Assembly: GCF_004210375.1 (NCBI RefSeq)
Contig: NC_134834.1
Location: 9,298,922-9,362,921 of the forward strand
DNA length: 64,000 nucleotides
Reading direction: 5' to 3'
DNA from: Tachypleus tridentatus
Taxonomy: Eukaryota > Arthropoda > Merostomata > Xiphosura > Limulidae
Shown: piece after piece, positions 11,401 through 25,628 of the stretch
Position numbering within the stretch: position 1 is the first letter of the stretch
How the letters are laid out: every line of letters starts with the position of its first letter
The notes under the pieces: model-generated
Databases searched by the model: none
Seen by the model: the letters and a program-made list of their open reading frames with translations, nothing else
What the model was told of the DNA's origin: nothing
Position numbers and translations under genes: made by a program

Positions 11401-14400
11401 GTATAGTAATGTACTGGGTTGTACAAAACATTGTTAATACAACAATATGAGCTGTATAGAACGTTCTTCTGTATAGTAATGTACTGGGTTGTACAAAACA
11501 TTGTTAATACAACAATATGAGCTGTATAGAACGTTCTTCTGTATAGTAATGTACTGGGTTGTACAAAACATTGTTAATACAACAATATGAGCTGTATAGA
11601 ACGTTCTTCTGTATAGTAATGTACTGGGTTGTACAAAACATTGTTAATACAACAATATGAGCTGTATAGAACGTTCTTCTGTATAGTAATGTACTGGGTT
11701 GTACAAAACATTGTTAATACAACAATATGAGCTGTATAGAACGTTCTTCTGTATAGTAATGTACTGGGTTGTACAAAACATTGTACAACAAATGAGCTGT
11801 ATAGAATTGTTAGTAATGTACTGGGTTGTACAAAACAATACAATATGAGCTGTATAGAACGTTCTTCTGTATAGTAATGTACTGGGTTGTACAAAACATT
11901 GTTAATACAACAATATGAGCTGTATAGAACGTTCTTCTGTATAGTAATGTACTGGGTTGTACAAAACATTGTTAATACAACAATATGAGCTGTATAGAAC
12001 GTTCTTCTGTATAGTAATGTACTGGGTTGTACAAAACATTGTTAATACAACAATATGAGCTGTATAGAACGTTCTTCTGTATAGTAATGTACTGGGTTGT
12101 ACAAAACATTGTTAATACAACAATATGAGCTGTATAGAACGTTCTTCTGTATAGTAATGTACTGGGTTGTACAAAACATTGTTAATACAACAATATGAGC
12201 TGTATAGAACGTTCTTCTGTATAGTAATGTACTGGGTTGTACAAAACATTGTTAATACAACAATATGAGCTGTATAGAACGTTCTTCTGTATAGTAATGT
12301 ACTGGGTTGTACAAAACATTGTTAATACAACAATATGAGCTGTATAGCTGTATACTGGGTTGAACATTGTTTCTTCTGTATAGTAATGTACTGGGTTGTA
12401 CAAAACATTGTTAATACAACAATATGAGCTGTATAGAACGTTCTTCTGTATAGTAATGTACTGGGTTGTACAAAACATTGTTAATACAACAATATGAGCT
12501 GTATAGAACGTTCTTCTGTATAGTAATGTACTGGGTTGTACAAAACATTGTTAATACAACAATATGAGCTGTATAGAACGTTCTTCTGTATAGTAATGTA
12601 CTGGGTTGTACAAAACATTGTTAATACAACAATATGAGCTGTATAGAACGTTCTTCTGTATAGTAATGTACTGGGTTGTACAAAACATTGTTAATACAAC
12701 AATATGAGCTGTATAGAACGTTCTTCTGTATAGTAATGTACTGGGTTGTACAAAACATTGTTAATACAACAATATGAGCTGTATAGAACGTTCTTCTGTA
12801 TAGTAATGTACTGGGTTGTACAAAACATTGTTAATACAACAATATGAGCTGTATAGAACGTTCTTCTGTATAGTAATGTACTGGGTTGTACAAAACATTG
12901 TTAATACAACAATATGAGCTGTATAGAACGTTCTTCTGTATAGTAATGTACTGGGTTGTACAAAACATTGTTAATACAACAATATGAGCTGTATAGAACG
13001 TTCTTCTGTATAGTAATGTACTGGGTTGTACAAAACATTGTTACAATACAACAATATGAGCTGTATAGAACGTTCTTCTGTATAGTAATGTACTGGGTTG
13101 TACAAAACATTGTTAATACAACAATATGAGCTGTATAGAACGTTCTTCTGTATAGTAATGTACTGGGTTGTACAAAACATTGTTAATACAACAATATGAG
13201 CTGTATAGAACGTTCTTCTGTATAGTAATGTACTGGGTTGTACAAAACATTGTTAATACAACAATATGAGCTGTATAGAACGTTCTTCTGTATAGTAATG
13301 TACTGGGTTGTACAAAACATTGTTAATACAACAATATGAGCTGTATAGAACGTTCTTCTGTATAGTAATACTGGTTGTACAAAACAATGTAGCTGTATAG
13401 AACGTTCTTCTGTATAGTAATGTACTGGGTTGTACAAAACATTGTTAATACAACAATATGAGCTGTATAGAACGTTCTTCTGTATAGTAATGTACTGGGT
13501 TGTACAAAACATTGTTAATACAACAATATGAGCTGTATAGAACGTTCTTCTGTATAGTAATGTACTGGGTTGTACAAAACATTGTTAATACAACAATATG
13601 AGCTGTATAGAACGTTCTTCTGTATAGTAATGTACTGGGTTGTACAAAACATTGTTAATACAACAATATGAGCTGTATAGAACGTTCTTCTGTATAGTAA
13701 TGTACTGGGTTGTACAAAACATTGTTAGTACAACAATATGAGCTGTATAGAACGTTCTTCTGTATAGTAATGTACTGGGTTGTACAAAACATTGTTAATA
13801 CAACAATATGAGCTGTATAGAACGTTCTTCTGTATAGTAATGTACTGGGTTGTACAAAACATTGTTAATACAACAATATGAGCTGTATAGAACGTTCTTC
13901 TGTATAGTAATGTACTGGGTTGTACAAAACATTGTTAATACAACAATATGAGCTGTATAGAACGTTCTTCTGTATAGTAATGTACTGGGTTGTACAAAAC
14001 ATTGTTAATACAACAATATGAGCTGTATAGAACGTTCTTCTGTATAGTAATGTACTGGGTTGTACAAAACATTGTTAATACAACAATATGAGCTGTATAG
14101 AACGTTCTTCTGTATAGTAATGTACTGGGTTGTACAAAACATTGTTAATACAACAATATGAGCTGTATAGAACGTTCTTCTGTATAGTAATGTACTGGGT
14201 TGTACAAAACATTGTTAATACAACAATATGAGCTGTATAGAACGTTCTTCTGTATAGTAATGTACTGGGTTGTACAAAACATTGTTAATACAACAATATG
14301 AGCTGTATAGAACGTTCTTCTGTATAGTAATGTACTGGGTACAAAACATTGTGAGCTGTATAGAACGTTCTTCTGTATAGTAATGTACTGGGTTGTACAA

Positions 14401-17400
14401 AACATTGTTAATACAACAATATGAGCTGTATAGAACGTTCTTCTGTATAGTAATGTACTGGGTTGTACAAAACATTGTTAATACAACAATATGAGCTGTA
14501 TAGAACGTTCTTCTGTATAGTAATGTACTGGGTTGTACAAAACATTGTTAATACAACAATATGAGCTGTATAGAACGTTCTTCTGTATAGTAATGTACTG
14601 GGTTGTACAAAACATTGTTAATACAACAATATGAGCTGTATAGAACGTTCTTCTGTATAGTAATGTACTGGGTTGTACAAAACATTGTTAATACAACAAT
14701 ATGAGCTGTATAGAACGTTCTTCTGTATAGTAATGTACTGGGTTGTACAAAACATTGTTAATACAACAATATGAGCTGTATAGAACGTTCTTCTGTATAG
14801 TAATGTACTGGGTTGTACAAAACATTGTTAATACAACAATATGAGCTGTATAGAACGTTCTTCTGTATAGTAATGTACTGGGTTGTACAAAACATTGTTA
14901 ATACAACAATATGAGCTGTATAGAACGTTCTTCTGTATAGTAATGTACTGGGTTGTACAAAACATTGTTAATACAACAATATGAGCTGTATAGAACGTTC
15001 TTCTGTATAGTAATGTACTGGGTTGTACAAAACATTGTTAATACAACAATATGAGCTGTATAGAACGTTCTTCTGTATAGTAATGTACTGGGTTGTACAA
15101 AACATTGTTAATACAACAATATGAGCTGTATAGAACGTTCTTCTGTATAGTAATGTACTGGGTTGTACAAAACATTGTTAATACAACAATATGAGCTGTA
15201 TAGAACGTTCTTCTGTATAGTAATGTACTGGGTTGTACAAAACATTGTTAATACAACAATATGAGCTGTATAGAACGTTCTTCTGTATAGTAATGTACTG
15301 GGTTGTACAAAACATTGTTAATACAACAATATGAGCTGTATAGAACGTTCTTCTGTATAGTAATGTACTGGGTTGTACAAAACATTGTTAATACAACAAT
15401 ATGAGCTGTATAGAACGTTCTTCTGTATAGTAATGTACTGGGTTGTACAAAACATTGTTAATACAACAATATGAGCTGTATAGAACGTTCTTCTGTATAG
15501 TAATGTACTGGGTTGTACAAAACATTGTTAATACAACAATATGAGCTGTATAGAACGTTCTTCTGTATAGTAATGTACTGGGTTGTACAAAACATTGTTA
15601 ATACAACAATATGAGCTGTATAGAACGTTCTTCTGTATAGTAATGTACTGGGTTGTACAAAACATTGTTAATACAACAATATGAGCTGTATAGAACGTTC
15701 TTCTGTATAGTAATGTACTGGGTTGTACAAAACATTGTTAATACAACAATATGAGCTGTATAGAACGTTCTTCTGTATAGTAATGTACTGGGTTGTACAA
15801 AACATTGTTAATACAACAATATGAGCTGTATAGAACGTTCTTCTGTATAGTAATGTACTGGGTTGTACAAAACATTGTTAATACAACAATATGAGCTGTA
15901 TAGAACGTTCTTCTGTATAGTAATAACTGGGTTGTACAAAACATTGTTAATACAACAATATGAGCTGTATAGAACGTTCTTCTGTATAGTAATGTACTGG
16001 GTTGTACAAAACATTGTTAATACAACAATATGAGCTGTATAGAACGTTCTTCTGTATAGTAATGTACTGGGTTGTACAAAACATTGTTAATACAACAATA
16101 TGAGCTGTATAGAACGTTCTTCTGTATAGTAATGTACTGGGTTGTACAAAACATTGTTAATACAACAATATGAGCTGTATAGAACGTTCTTCTGTATAGT
16201 AATGTACTGGGTTGTACAAAACATTGTTAATACAACAATATGAGCTGTATAGAACGTTCTTCTGTATAGTAATGTACTGGGTTGTACAAAACATTGTTAA
16301 TACAACAATATGAGCTGTATAGAACGTTCTTCTGTATAGTAATGTACTGGGTTGTACAAAACATTGTTAATACAACAATATGAGCTGTATAGAACGTTCT
16401 TCTGTATAGTAATGTACTGGGTTGTACAAAACATTGTTAATACAACAATATGAGCTGTATAGAACGTTCTTCTGTATAGTAATGTACTGGGTTGTACAAA
16501 ACATTGTTAATACAACAATATGAGCTGTATAGAACGTTCTTCTGTATAGTAATGTACTGGGTTGTACAAAACATTGTTAATACAACAATATGAGCTGTAT
16601 AGAACGTTCTTCTGTATAGTAATGTACTGGGTTGTACAAAACATTGTTAATACAACAATATGAGCTGTATAGAACGTTCTTCTGTATAGTAATGTACTGG
16701 GTTGTACAAAACATTGTTAATACAACAATATGAGCTGTATAGAACGTTCTTCTGTATAGTAATGTACTGGGTTGTACAAAACATTGTTAATACAACAATA
16801 TGAGCTGTATAGAACGTTCTTCTGTATAGTAATGTACTGGGTTGTACAAAACATTGTTAATACAACAATATGAGCTGTATAGAACGTTCTTCTGTATAGT
16901 AATGTACTGGGTTGTACAAAACATTGTTAATACAACAATATGAGCTGTATAGAACGTTCTTCTGTATAGTAATGTACTGGGTTGTACAAAACATTGTTAA
17001 TACAACAATATGAGCTGTATAGAACGTTCTTCTGTATAGTAATGTACTGGGTTGTACAAAACATTGTTAATACAACAATATGAGCTGTATAGAACGTTCT
17101 TCTGTATAGTAATGTACTGGGTTGTACAAAACATTGTTAATACAACAATATGAGCTGTATAGAACGTTCTTCTGTATAGTAATGTACTGGGTTGTACAAA
17201 ACATTGTTAATACAACAATATGAGCTGTATAGAACGTTCTTCTGTATAGTAATGTACTGGGTTGTACAAAACATTGTTAATACAACAATATGAGCTGTAT
17301 AGAACGTTCTTCTGTATAGTAATGTACTGGGTTGTACAAAACATTGTTAATACAACAATATGAGCTGTATAGAATTGTTAATGTACTGGGTTGTACAATA

Positions 17401-20400
17401 CAACAATATGAGCTGTATAGAACGTTCTTCTGTATAGTAATGTACTGGGTTGTACAAAACATTGTTAATACAACAATATGAGCTGTATAGAACGTTCTTC
17501 TGTATAGTAATGTACTGGGTTGTACAAAACATTGTTAATACAACAATATGAGCTGTATAGAACGTTCTTCTGTATAGTAATGTACTGGGTTGTACAAAAC
17601 ATTGTTAGTACAATAATCTGAGCTGTATAGAACGTTCTTCTGTATAGTAATGTACTGGGTTGTACAAAACATTGTTAATACAACAATATGAGCTGTATAG
17701 AACGTTCTTCTGTATAGTAATGTACTGGGTTGTACAAAACATTGTTAATACAATAATCTGAGCTGTATAGAACGTTCTTCTGTATAGTAATGTACTGGGT
17801 TGTACAAAACATTGTTAATACAACAATATGAGCTGTATAGAACGTTCTTCTGTATAGTAATGTACTGGGTTGTACAAAACATTGTTAATACAACAATATG
17901 AGCTGTATAGAACGTTCTTCTGTATAGTAATGTACTGGGTTGTACAAAACATTGTTAATACAACAATATGAGCTGTATAGAACGTTCTTCTGTATAGTAA
18001 TGTACTGGGTTGTACAAAACATTGTTAACGTACAATAATAATGAGCTGTATAGAACGTTCTTCTGTATAGTAATGTACTGGGTTGTACAAAACATTGTTA
18101 ATACAACAATATGAGCTGTATAGAACGTTCTTCTGTATAGTAATGTACTGGGTTGTACAAAACATTGTTAATACAACAATATGAGCTGTATAGAACGTTC
18201 TTCTGTATAGTAATGTACTGGGTTGTACAAAACATTGTTAATACAACAATATGAGCTGTATAGAACGTTCTTCTGTATAGTAATGTACTGGGTTGTACAA
18301 AACATTGTTAATACAACAATATGAGCTGTATAGAACGTTCTTCTGTATAGTAATGTACTGGGTTGTACAAAACATTGTTAATACAATAATATGAGCTGTA
18401 TAGAACGTTCTTCTGTATAGTAATGTACTGGGTTGTACAAAACATTGTTAATACAACAATATGAGCTGTATAGAACGTTCTTCTGTATAGTAATGTACTG
18501 GGTTGTACAAAACATTGTTAATACAACAATATGAGCTGTATAGAACGTTCTTCTGTATAGTAATGTACTGGGTTGTACAAAACATTGTTAATACAACAAT
18601 ATGAGCTGTATAGAACGTTCTTCTGTATAGTAATGTACTGGGTTGTACAAAACATTGTTAATACAATAATATGAGCTGTATAGAACGTTCTTCTGTATAG
18701 TAATGTACTGGGTTGTACAAAACATTGTTAATACAACAATATGAGCTGTATAGAACGTTCTTCTGTATAGTAATGTACTGGGTTGTACAAAACATTGTTA
18801 GTACAATAATATGAGCTGTATAGAACGTTCTTCTGTATAGTAATGTACTGGGTTGTACAAAACATTGTTAGTACAATAATCTGAGCTGTATAGAACGTTC
18901 TTCTGTATAGTAATGTACTGGGTTGTACAAAACATTGTACAACAATATGAGCTGTATAGAATAGTAATGTACTGGGTTGTACAAAACATTGTTAATACAA
19001 CAATATGAGCTGTATAGAACGTTCTTCTGTATAGTAATGTACTGGGTTGTACAAAACATTGTTAATACAACAATATGAGCTGTATAGAACGTTCTTCTGT
19101 ATAGTAATGTACTGGGTTGTACAAAACATTGTTAATACAACAATATGAGCTGTATAGAACGTTCTTCTGTATAGTAATGTACTGGGTTGTACAAAACATT
19201 GTTAATACAACAATATGAGCTGTATAGAACGTTCTTCTGTATAGTAATGTACTGGGTTGTACAAAACATTGTTAATACAACAATATGAGCTGTATAGAAC
19301 GTTCTTCTGTATAGTAATGTACTGGGTTGTACAAAACATTGTTAATACAACAATATGAGCTGTATAGAACGTTCTTCTGTATAGTAATGTACTGGGTTGT
19401 ACAAAACATTGTTAATACAACAATATGAGCTGTATAGAACGTTCTTCTGTATAGTAATGTACTGGGTTGTACAAAACATTGTTAATACAACAATATGAGC
19501 TGTATAGAACGTTCTTCTGTATAGTAATGTACTGGGTTGTACAAAACATTGTTAGTACAATAATCTGAGCTGTATAGAACGTTCTTCTGTATAGTAATGT
19601 ACTGGGTTGTACAAAACATTGTTAATACAATAATCTGAGCTGTATAGAACGTTCTTCTGTATAGTAATGTACTGGGTTGTACAAAACATTGTTAATACAA
19701 CAATATGAGCTGTATAGAACGTTCTTCTGTATAGTAATGTACTGGGTTGTACAAAACATTGTTAATACAACAATATGAGCTGTATAGAACGTTCTTCTGT
19801 ATAGTAATGTACTGGGTTGTACAAAACATTGTTACGTTCTTCTGTATAGTAATGTACTGGGTTGTACAACAATAGAACGTTCTTCTGTATAGTAATGTAC
19901 TGGGTTGAGCTGTATAGAACGTTCTTCTGTATAGTAATGTACTGGGTTGTACAAAACATTGTTAATACAATAATATGAGCTGTATAGAACGTTCTTCTGT
20001 ATAGTAATGTACTGGGTTGTACAAAACATTGTTAATACAACAATATGAGCTGTATAGAACGTTCTTCTGTATAGTAATGTACTGGGTTGTACAAAACATT
20101 GTTAATACAACAATATGAGCTGTATAGAACGTTCTTCTGTATAGTAATGTACTGGGTTGTACAAAACATTGTTAATACAACAATATGAGCTGTATAGAAC
20201 GTTCTTCTGTATAGTAATGTACTGGGTTGTACAAAACATTGTTAGTACAATAATCTGAGCTGTATAGAACGTTCTTCTGTATAGTAATGTACTGGGTTGT
20301 ACAAAACATTGTTAATACAACAATATGAGCTGTATAGAACGTTCTTCTGTATAGTAATGTACTGGGTTGTACAAAACATTGTTAATACAACAATATGAGC

Positions 20401-22905
20401 TGTATAGAACGTTCTTCTGTAGAGTAATGTACTGGGTTGTACAAAACATTGTTAGTACAATAATCTGAGCTGTATAGAACGTTCTTCTGTATAGTAATGT
20501 ACTGGGTTGTACAAAACATTGTTAGTACAATAATCTGAGCTGTATAGAACGTTCTTCTGTATAGTAATGTACTGGGTTGTACAAAACATTGTTAGTACAA
20601 TAATCTGAGCTGTATAGAACGTTCTTCTGTATAGTAATGTACTGGGTTGTACAAAACATTGTTAATACAACAATATGAGCTGTATAGAACGTTCTTCTGT
20701 ATAGTAATGTACTGGGTTGTACAAAACATTGTTAGTACAATAATCTGAGCTGTATAGAACGTTCTTCTGTATAGTAATGTACTGGGTTGTACAAAACATT
20801 GTTAATACAACAATATGAGCTGTATAGAACGTTCTTCTGTATAGTAATGTACTGGGTTGTACAAAACATTGTTAATACAACAATATGAGCTGTATAGAAC
20901 GTTCTTCTGTATAGTAATGTACTGGGTTGTACAAAACATTGTTAGTACAATAATCTGAGCTGTATAGAACGTTCTTCTGTATAGTAATGAACTGGGTTGT
21001 ACAAAACATTGTTAATACAACAATATGAGCTGTATAGAACGTTCTTCTGTATAGTAATGTACTGGGTTGTACAAAACATTGTTAGTACAATAATCTGAGC
21101 TGTATAGAACGTTCTTCTGTATAGTAATGTACTGGGTTGTACAAAACATTGTTAATACAACAATATGAGCTGTATAGAACGTTCTTCTGTATAGTAATGT
21201 ACTGGGTTGTACAAAACATTGTTAATACAACAATATGAGCTGTATAGAACGTTCTTCTGTATAGTAATGTACTGGGTTGTACAAAACATTGTTAGTACAA
21301 TAATCTGAGCTGTATAGAACGTTCTTCTGTATAGTAATGTACTGGGTTGTACAAAACATTGTTAATACAACAATATGAGCTGTATAAAACGTTCTTCTGT
21401 ATAGTAATGTACTGGGTTGTACAAAACATTGTTAATACAACAATATGAGCTGTATAGAACGTTCTTCTGTATAGTAATGTACTGGGTTGTACAAAACATT
21501 GTTAATACAACAATATGAGCTGTATAGAACGTTTTTCTGTATAGTAATGTACTGGGTTGTACAAACCATTGTTAATACAACAATATGAGCTGTATAGAAC
21601 GTTATTCTGTATAGTAATGAACTGGGTGGTACAAAACATTGTTAGTACAATAATCTGAGCTGTATAGAACGTTCTTCTGTATAGTAATGTACTGGGTTGT
21701 ACAAAACATTGTTAGTACAATAATCTGAGCTGTATAGAACGTTCTTCTGTATAGTAATGTACTGGGTTGTACAAAACATTGTTAATACAACAATATGAGC
21801 TGTATAGAACGTTCTTCTGTATAGTAATGTACTGGGTTGTACAAAACATTGTTAGTACAATAATCTGAGCTGTATAGAACCTTCTTCTGTATAGTAATGT
21901 ACTGGGTTGTACAAAACATTGTTAGTACAATAATCTGAGCTGTATAGAACGTTCTTCTGTATAGTAATGTACTGGGTTGTACAAAACATTGTTAATACAA
22001 CAATATGAGCTGTATAGACGTTCTTCTGTATAGTAATGTACTGGGCTGTACAAAACATTATTAGTACAATAATCTGAGCTGTATAGAACGTTCTTCTGTA
22101 TAGTAATGTACTGGGTTGTACAAAACATTGTTAATACAACAATATGAGCTGTATAGAACGTTCTTCTGTATAGTAATGTACTGGGGTGTACAAAACATTG
22201 TTAGTACAATAATCTGAGCTGTATAGAACGTTCTTCTGTATAGTAATGTACTCGGTTGTACAAAACATGTTAATACAATAATCTGAGCTGTATAGAACGT
22301 TCTTCTGTATAGTAATGTACTGGTTTGTACAAAAAATAGTTAATACAATAATCTGAGCTGTATAGAACGTTCTTCTGTATAGTAATGTACTGGGTTGTAC
22401 AAAACATTGTTAATACAACAATATGAGCTGTATAGAACGTTCTTCTGTATAGTAATGTACTGGGTTGTACAAAAAATAGTTAATACAATAATCTGAGCTG
22501 TATAGAACGTTCTTCTGTATAGTAATGTACTGGGTTGTACAAAAAATAGTTAATACAATAATCTGAGCTGTATAGAACGTTCTTCTGTATAGTAATGTAT
22601 TGGGTTGTACAAAAAATAGTTAATACAATAATCTCAGCTGTATAGAACGTTCTTCTGTATAGTAATGTACTGGGTTGTACAAAAAATAGTTAATACAATA
22701 ATCTGAGCTGTATAGAACGTTCTTCTCTATAGTAATGTACTGGGTTGTACAAAACATTGTTAATGCGATAATTTACTGAGTTACAGAGAACAACCATGTA
22801 TACAATGATGTATTGAGTTGTATAGATGATCGTTAGTACAATAATTTATTCAGTCATACAGAACGTTGTGTTCTACAATAATCTCTTTAGCTGTACAGAA
22901 TGTTA
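5431..22905. repeat. 70-bp satellite array, about 250 copies
   Basis: Direct tandem array with a 70-base unit. Landmarks in order: ctgtatag, AGAACGTTCT (10-bp perfect palindrome), a second ctgtatag, atgtactggg, TTGTACAA (8-bp palindrome), and ATTGTT-aatac-AACAAT (inverted repeat). The first unit (5431-5500) and the last two or so (22766-22905) are decayed. The middle (about 8950-17580) is almost uniform, while the edges carry variants: aacttactt for aacgttctt only at about 5780-7940; gtacaataatctg for atacaacaatatg toward both edges; aaaaatagtt only near 22330-22690. At least 15 partial or rearranged units break the phase (listed as a finding). Since 70 is not a multiple of 3, the minus-strand frames seen across it are repeat artefacts. 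Confidence 0.97.
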
Positions 22906-23018
22906 TTTAGCATCCAAGATCCGTAGAACATTTCACATAAAGACAGACATATTCAATATTTAAACCGAATCTGGTGTTTTTCACTGAAATGGGTTTGAAA
23001 CATCGAATGCAGCGTTTC
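22906..23018. other. Short unique spacer between two satellites
   Basis: About 110 bases of non-repetitive AT-rich DNA separating the decayed end of the 70-bp array from the decayed start of the 39-bp array. Nothing else is recognised. Confidence 0.5.
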
Positions 23019-25445
23019 TAACGTCTTTCCAACATAGATATTGTCAGTAGCCTAACATAATATTACTCGGATATTCTTATTGTCAGTAGCCTAACATAAT
23101 GTTAATCGGATATCTATATTGTCAGTTACCTAACATAACGTTACTTGGATATTCTTATTGTCAGTAGCCTAACATAATATTACTCGGATATTCTTATTGT
23201 CAGTAGCCTAACATAATGTTACTCGGATATCTATATTGTCAGTTACTTAATATAACGTTACTTGGATATTCTTATTGTCAGTAGCCTAACATAACGTTAC
23301 TAGGATATTCTTATTGTCAGTTACCTAACATAACGTCACTTGGATATTCTTATTGTCAGTTACCTAACATAACTTCACTTGGATATTCTTATCGTCAGTT
23401 ACCTAACATAACGTTACTCGGATATTCTTATCGTCAGTTACCTAACATAACGTTACTCGGATATTCTTATTGTGAGTTGCCTAACATAACGTTACTAGGA
23501 TATTCTTATTGTCAGTTACCTAACATAACGTTACTCGGATATCTATATTGTCAGTTACCTAACATAACGTTACTTGGATATTCTTATTGTCAGTTACCTA
23601 ACATAACGTTACTAGGATATTCTTATTGTCAGTTACCTAACATAACGTTACTTGGATATTCTTATTGTCAGTTACCTAACATAACGTCACTTGGATATTC
23701 TTATTGTCAGTTACCTAACATAACGTTACTTGGATATCTTATTGTCAGTTACCTAACATAACGTTACTTGGATATTCTTATTGTCAGTTACCTAACATAA
23801 CGTTACTAGGATATTCTTATTGTCAGTTACCTAACATAACGTTACTCGGATATTCTTATTGTCAGTTACCTAACATAACGTGACTTGGATATTCTTATTG
23901 TCAGTTACCTAACATAACGTTACTCGGATATTCTTATTGTGAGTTTCCTAACATAACGTTACTAGGATATTCTTATTGTCAGTTACCTAACATAACGTCA
24001 CTTGGATATTCTTATTGTCAGTTACCTAACATAACGTGATTCGGATATCTATATTGTCAGTAGCCTAACATAACGTCACTTGGATATCTATATTGTCAGT
24101 AGCCTAACATAATGCCACTCGGATATCTATATTGTCAGTAGCCTAACATAACGTCACTTGGATATTCTTATTGTCAGTTACCTAACATAACGTGATTCGG
24201 ATATCTATATTGTCAGTAGCCTAACATAACGTCACTTGGATATCTATATTGTCAGTAGCCTAACATAATGCCACTCGGATATCTATATTGTCAGTAGCCT
24301 AACATAACGTCACTTGGATATTCTTATTGTCAGTTACCTAACATAACGTTACTTGGATATTCTTATTGTCAGTAGCCTAACATAACGTGACCTGGATATT
24401 CTTATTGTCAGTAGTCTAACATAACGTGACCTGGATATTCTTATTGTCAGTTACCTAACATAACGTTACTTGGATATTCTTATTGTCAGTTACCTAACAT
24501 AACGTCACTTGGATATTCTTATTGTCAGTAGCCTAACATAACGTCACTTGGATATTCTTATTGTCAGTAGCCTAACATAACGTGACTTGGATATTCTTAC
24601 TGTCAGTAGCCTAACATAACGTCACTTGGATATTCTTATTGTCAGTAGCCTAACATAACGTCACCTGGATATTCTTATTGTCAGTTACCTAACATAACGT
24701 CACTTGGATATTCTTATTGTCAGTTACCTAACATAACGTTACTTGGATATTCTTATTGTCAGTTACCTAACATAACGTTACTTGGATATTCTTATTGTCA
24801 GTAGCCTAACATAACGTCACTTGGATATTCTTATTGTCAGTTACCTAACATAACGTTACTTGGATATTCTTATTGTCAGTAGCCTAACATAACGTGACCT
24901 GGATATTCTTATTGTCAGTAGCCTAACATAACGTGACCTGGATATTCTTATTGTCAGTTACCTAACATAACGTGACTTGGATATTCTTATTGTCAGTAGC
25001 CTAACATAACGTGACTTGGATATTCTTATTGTCAGTAGCCTAACATAACGTGACTTGGATATTCTTACTGTCAGTAGCCTAACATAACGTCACTTGGATA
25101 TTCTTATTGTCAGTAGCCTAACATAACGTGACCTGGATATTCTTATTTTCAGTAGCCTAACATAACGTGACTTGGATATTCTTACTGTCAGTAGCCTAAC
25201 ATAACGTCACTTGGATATTCTTATTGTCAGTAGCCTAACATAACGTGACCTGGATATTCTTATTGTCAGTAGCCTAACATAACGTGACTTGGATATTATT
25301 ACTGTCAGTAGCCTAACATAACGTGACTCGGATATCTATATTGTCAGTAGCCTAATAACGTGACTCGGATATCTATATTGTCAGTAGCCTAACATAATGC
25401 CACTCGGATATCTATATTGTCAGTTACCTAACATAACGTCACTTG
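23019..25445. repeat. 39-bp satellite array, about 62 copies
   Basis: Direct repeat with a 39-base unit: cctaacataacgtta, then cttggatattcttattgtcag. Main variants are gtcagttacc versus gtcagtagcc, gatattcttattg versus gatatctatattg, and the site after aacg (ttac, tcac, tgac, tgat). A four-monomer higher-order unit of exactly 156 bases is visible near 24010-24340 (the rare cgtgattcgg recurs at 24035 and 24191). As 39 is divisible by 3, one frame reads LPNITLLGYSYCQ repeatedly (23477-23761), but the gtcagtag variant puts a TAG in that frame in many units and a one-base deletion near 23735 breaks it, so it is not a gene. Confidence 0.96.
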
Positions 25446-25455
25446 TTTCTGCTCT

Positions 25456-25628
25456 TAGAATCAAAATGTTTACAAAACAATATTCAACAATACATTTATC
25501 AGAATCATAAATAATGTTTATCTGACAATATAAGTACCAGAATCTAAACAATCGTTATTCAACAATACATTATCAGAATCTTAAACAATAGCTATCCGAG
25601 CCATACATTAATCAGAATCTAGAAGTAA
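25456..25628. repeat. Decayed tandem repeat of about 38 bp, 4-5 copies
   Basis: The string cagaatc(t) recurs at 25500, 25538, 25574 and 25613 (spacings 38, 36, 39), each preceded by a caacaatacatta-like string and followed by aaacaat. It adjoins the 39-bp array and has a similar period but a different sequence. It looks like an old array that is no longer being homogenised. Confidence 0.6.

Noticed and set aside
6395..22128. Many minus-strand open frames of 60-150 codons (MFCTTQYITIQKNVLYSS...)
   Set aside because: They are translations of the 70-bp satellite. The period is not divisible by 3, so the frame cycles through three phases every 210 bases and ends whenever a unit is regular; length depends only on local indels.
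23477..23761. 94-codon frame with a 13-residue repeat LPNITLLGYSYCQ
   Set aside because: The 39-bp period keeps one frame open by arithmetic. The common gtcagtag variant puts a TAG in this frame in many units, and a one-base deletion ends it.
23019..25445. Telomere-like cctaa (reverse of arthropod ttagg) in every 39-bp unit
   Set aside because: It occurs once per 39 bases and is not tandem cctaa; the single aaccctaac at 2072 is likewise isolated.
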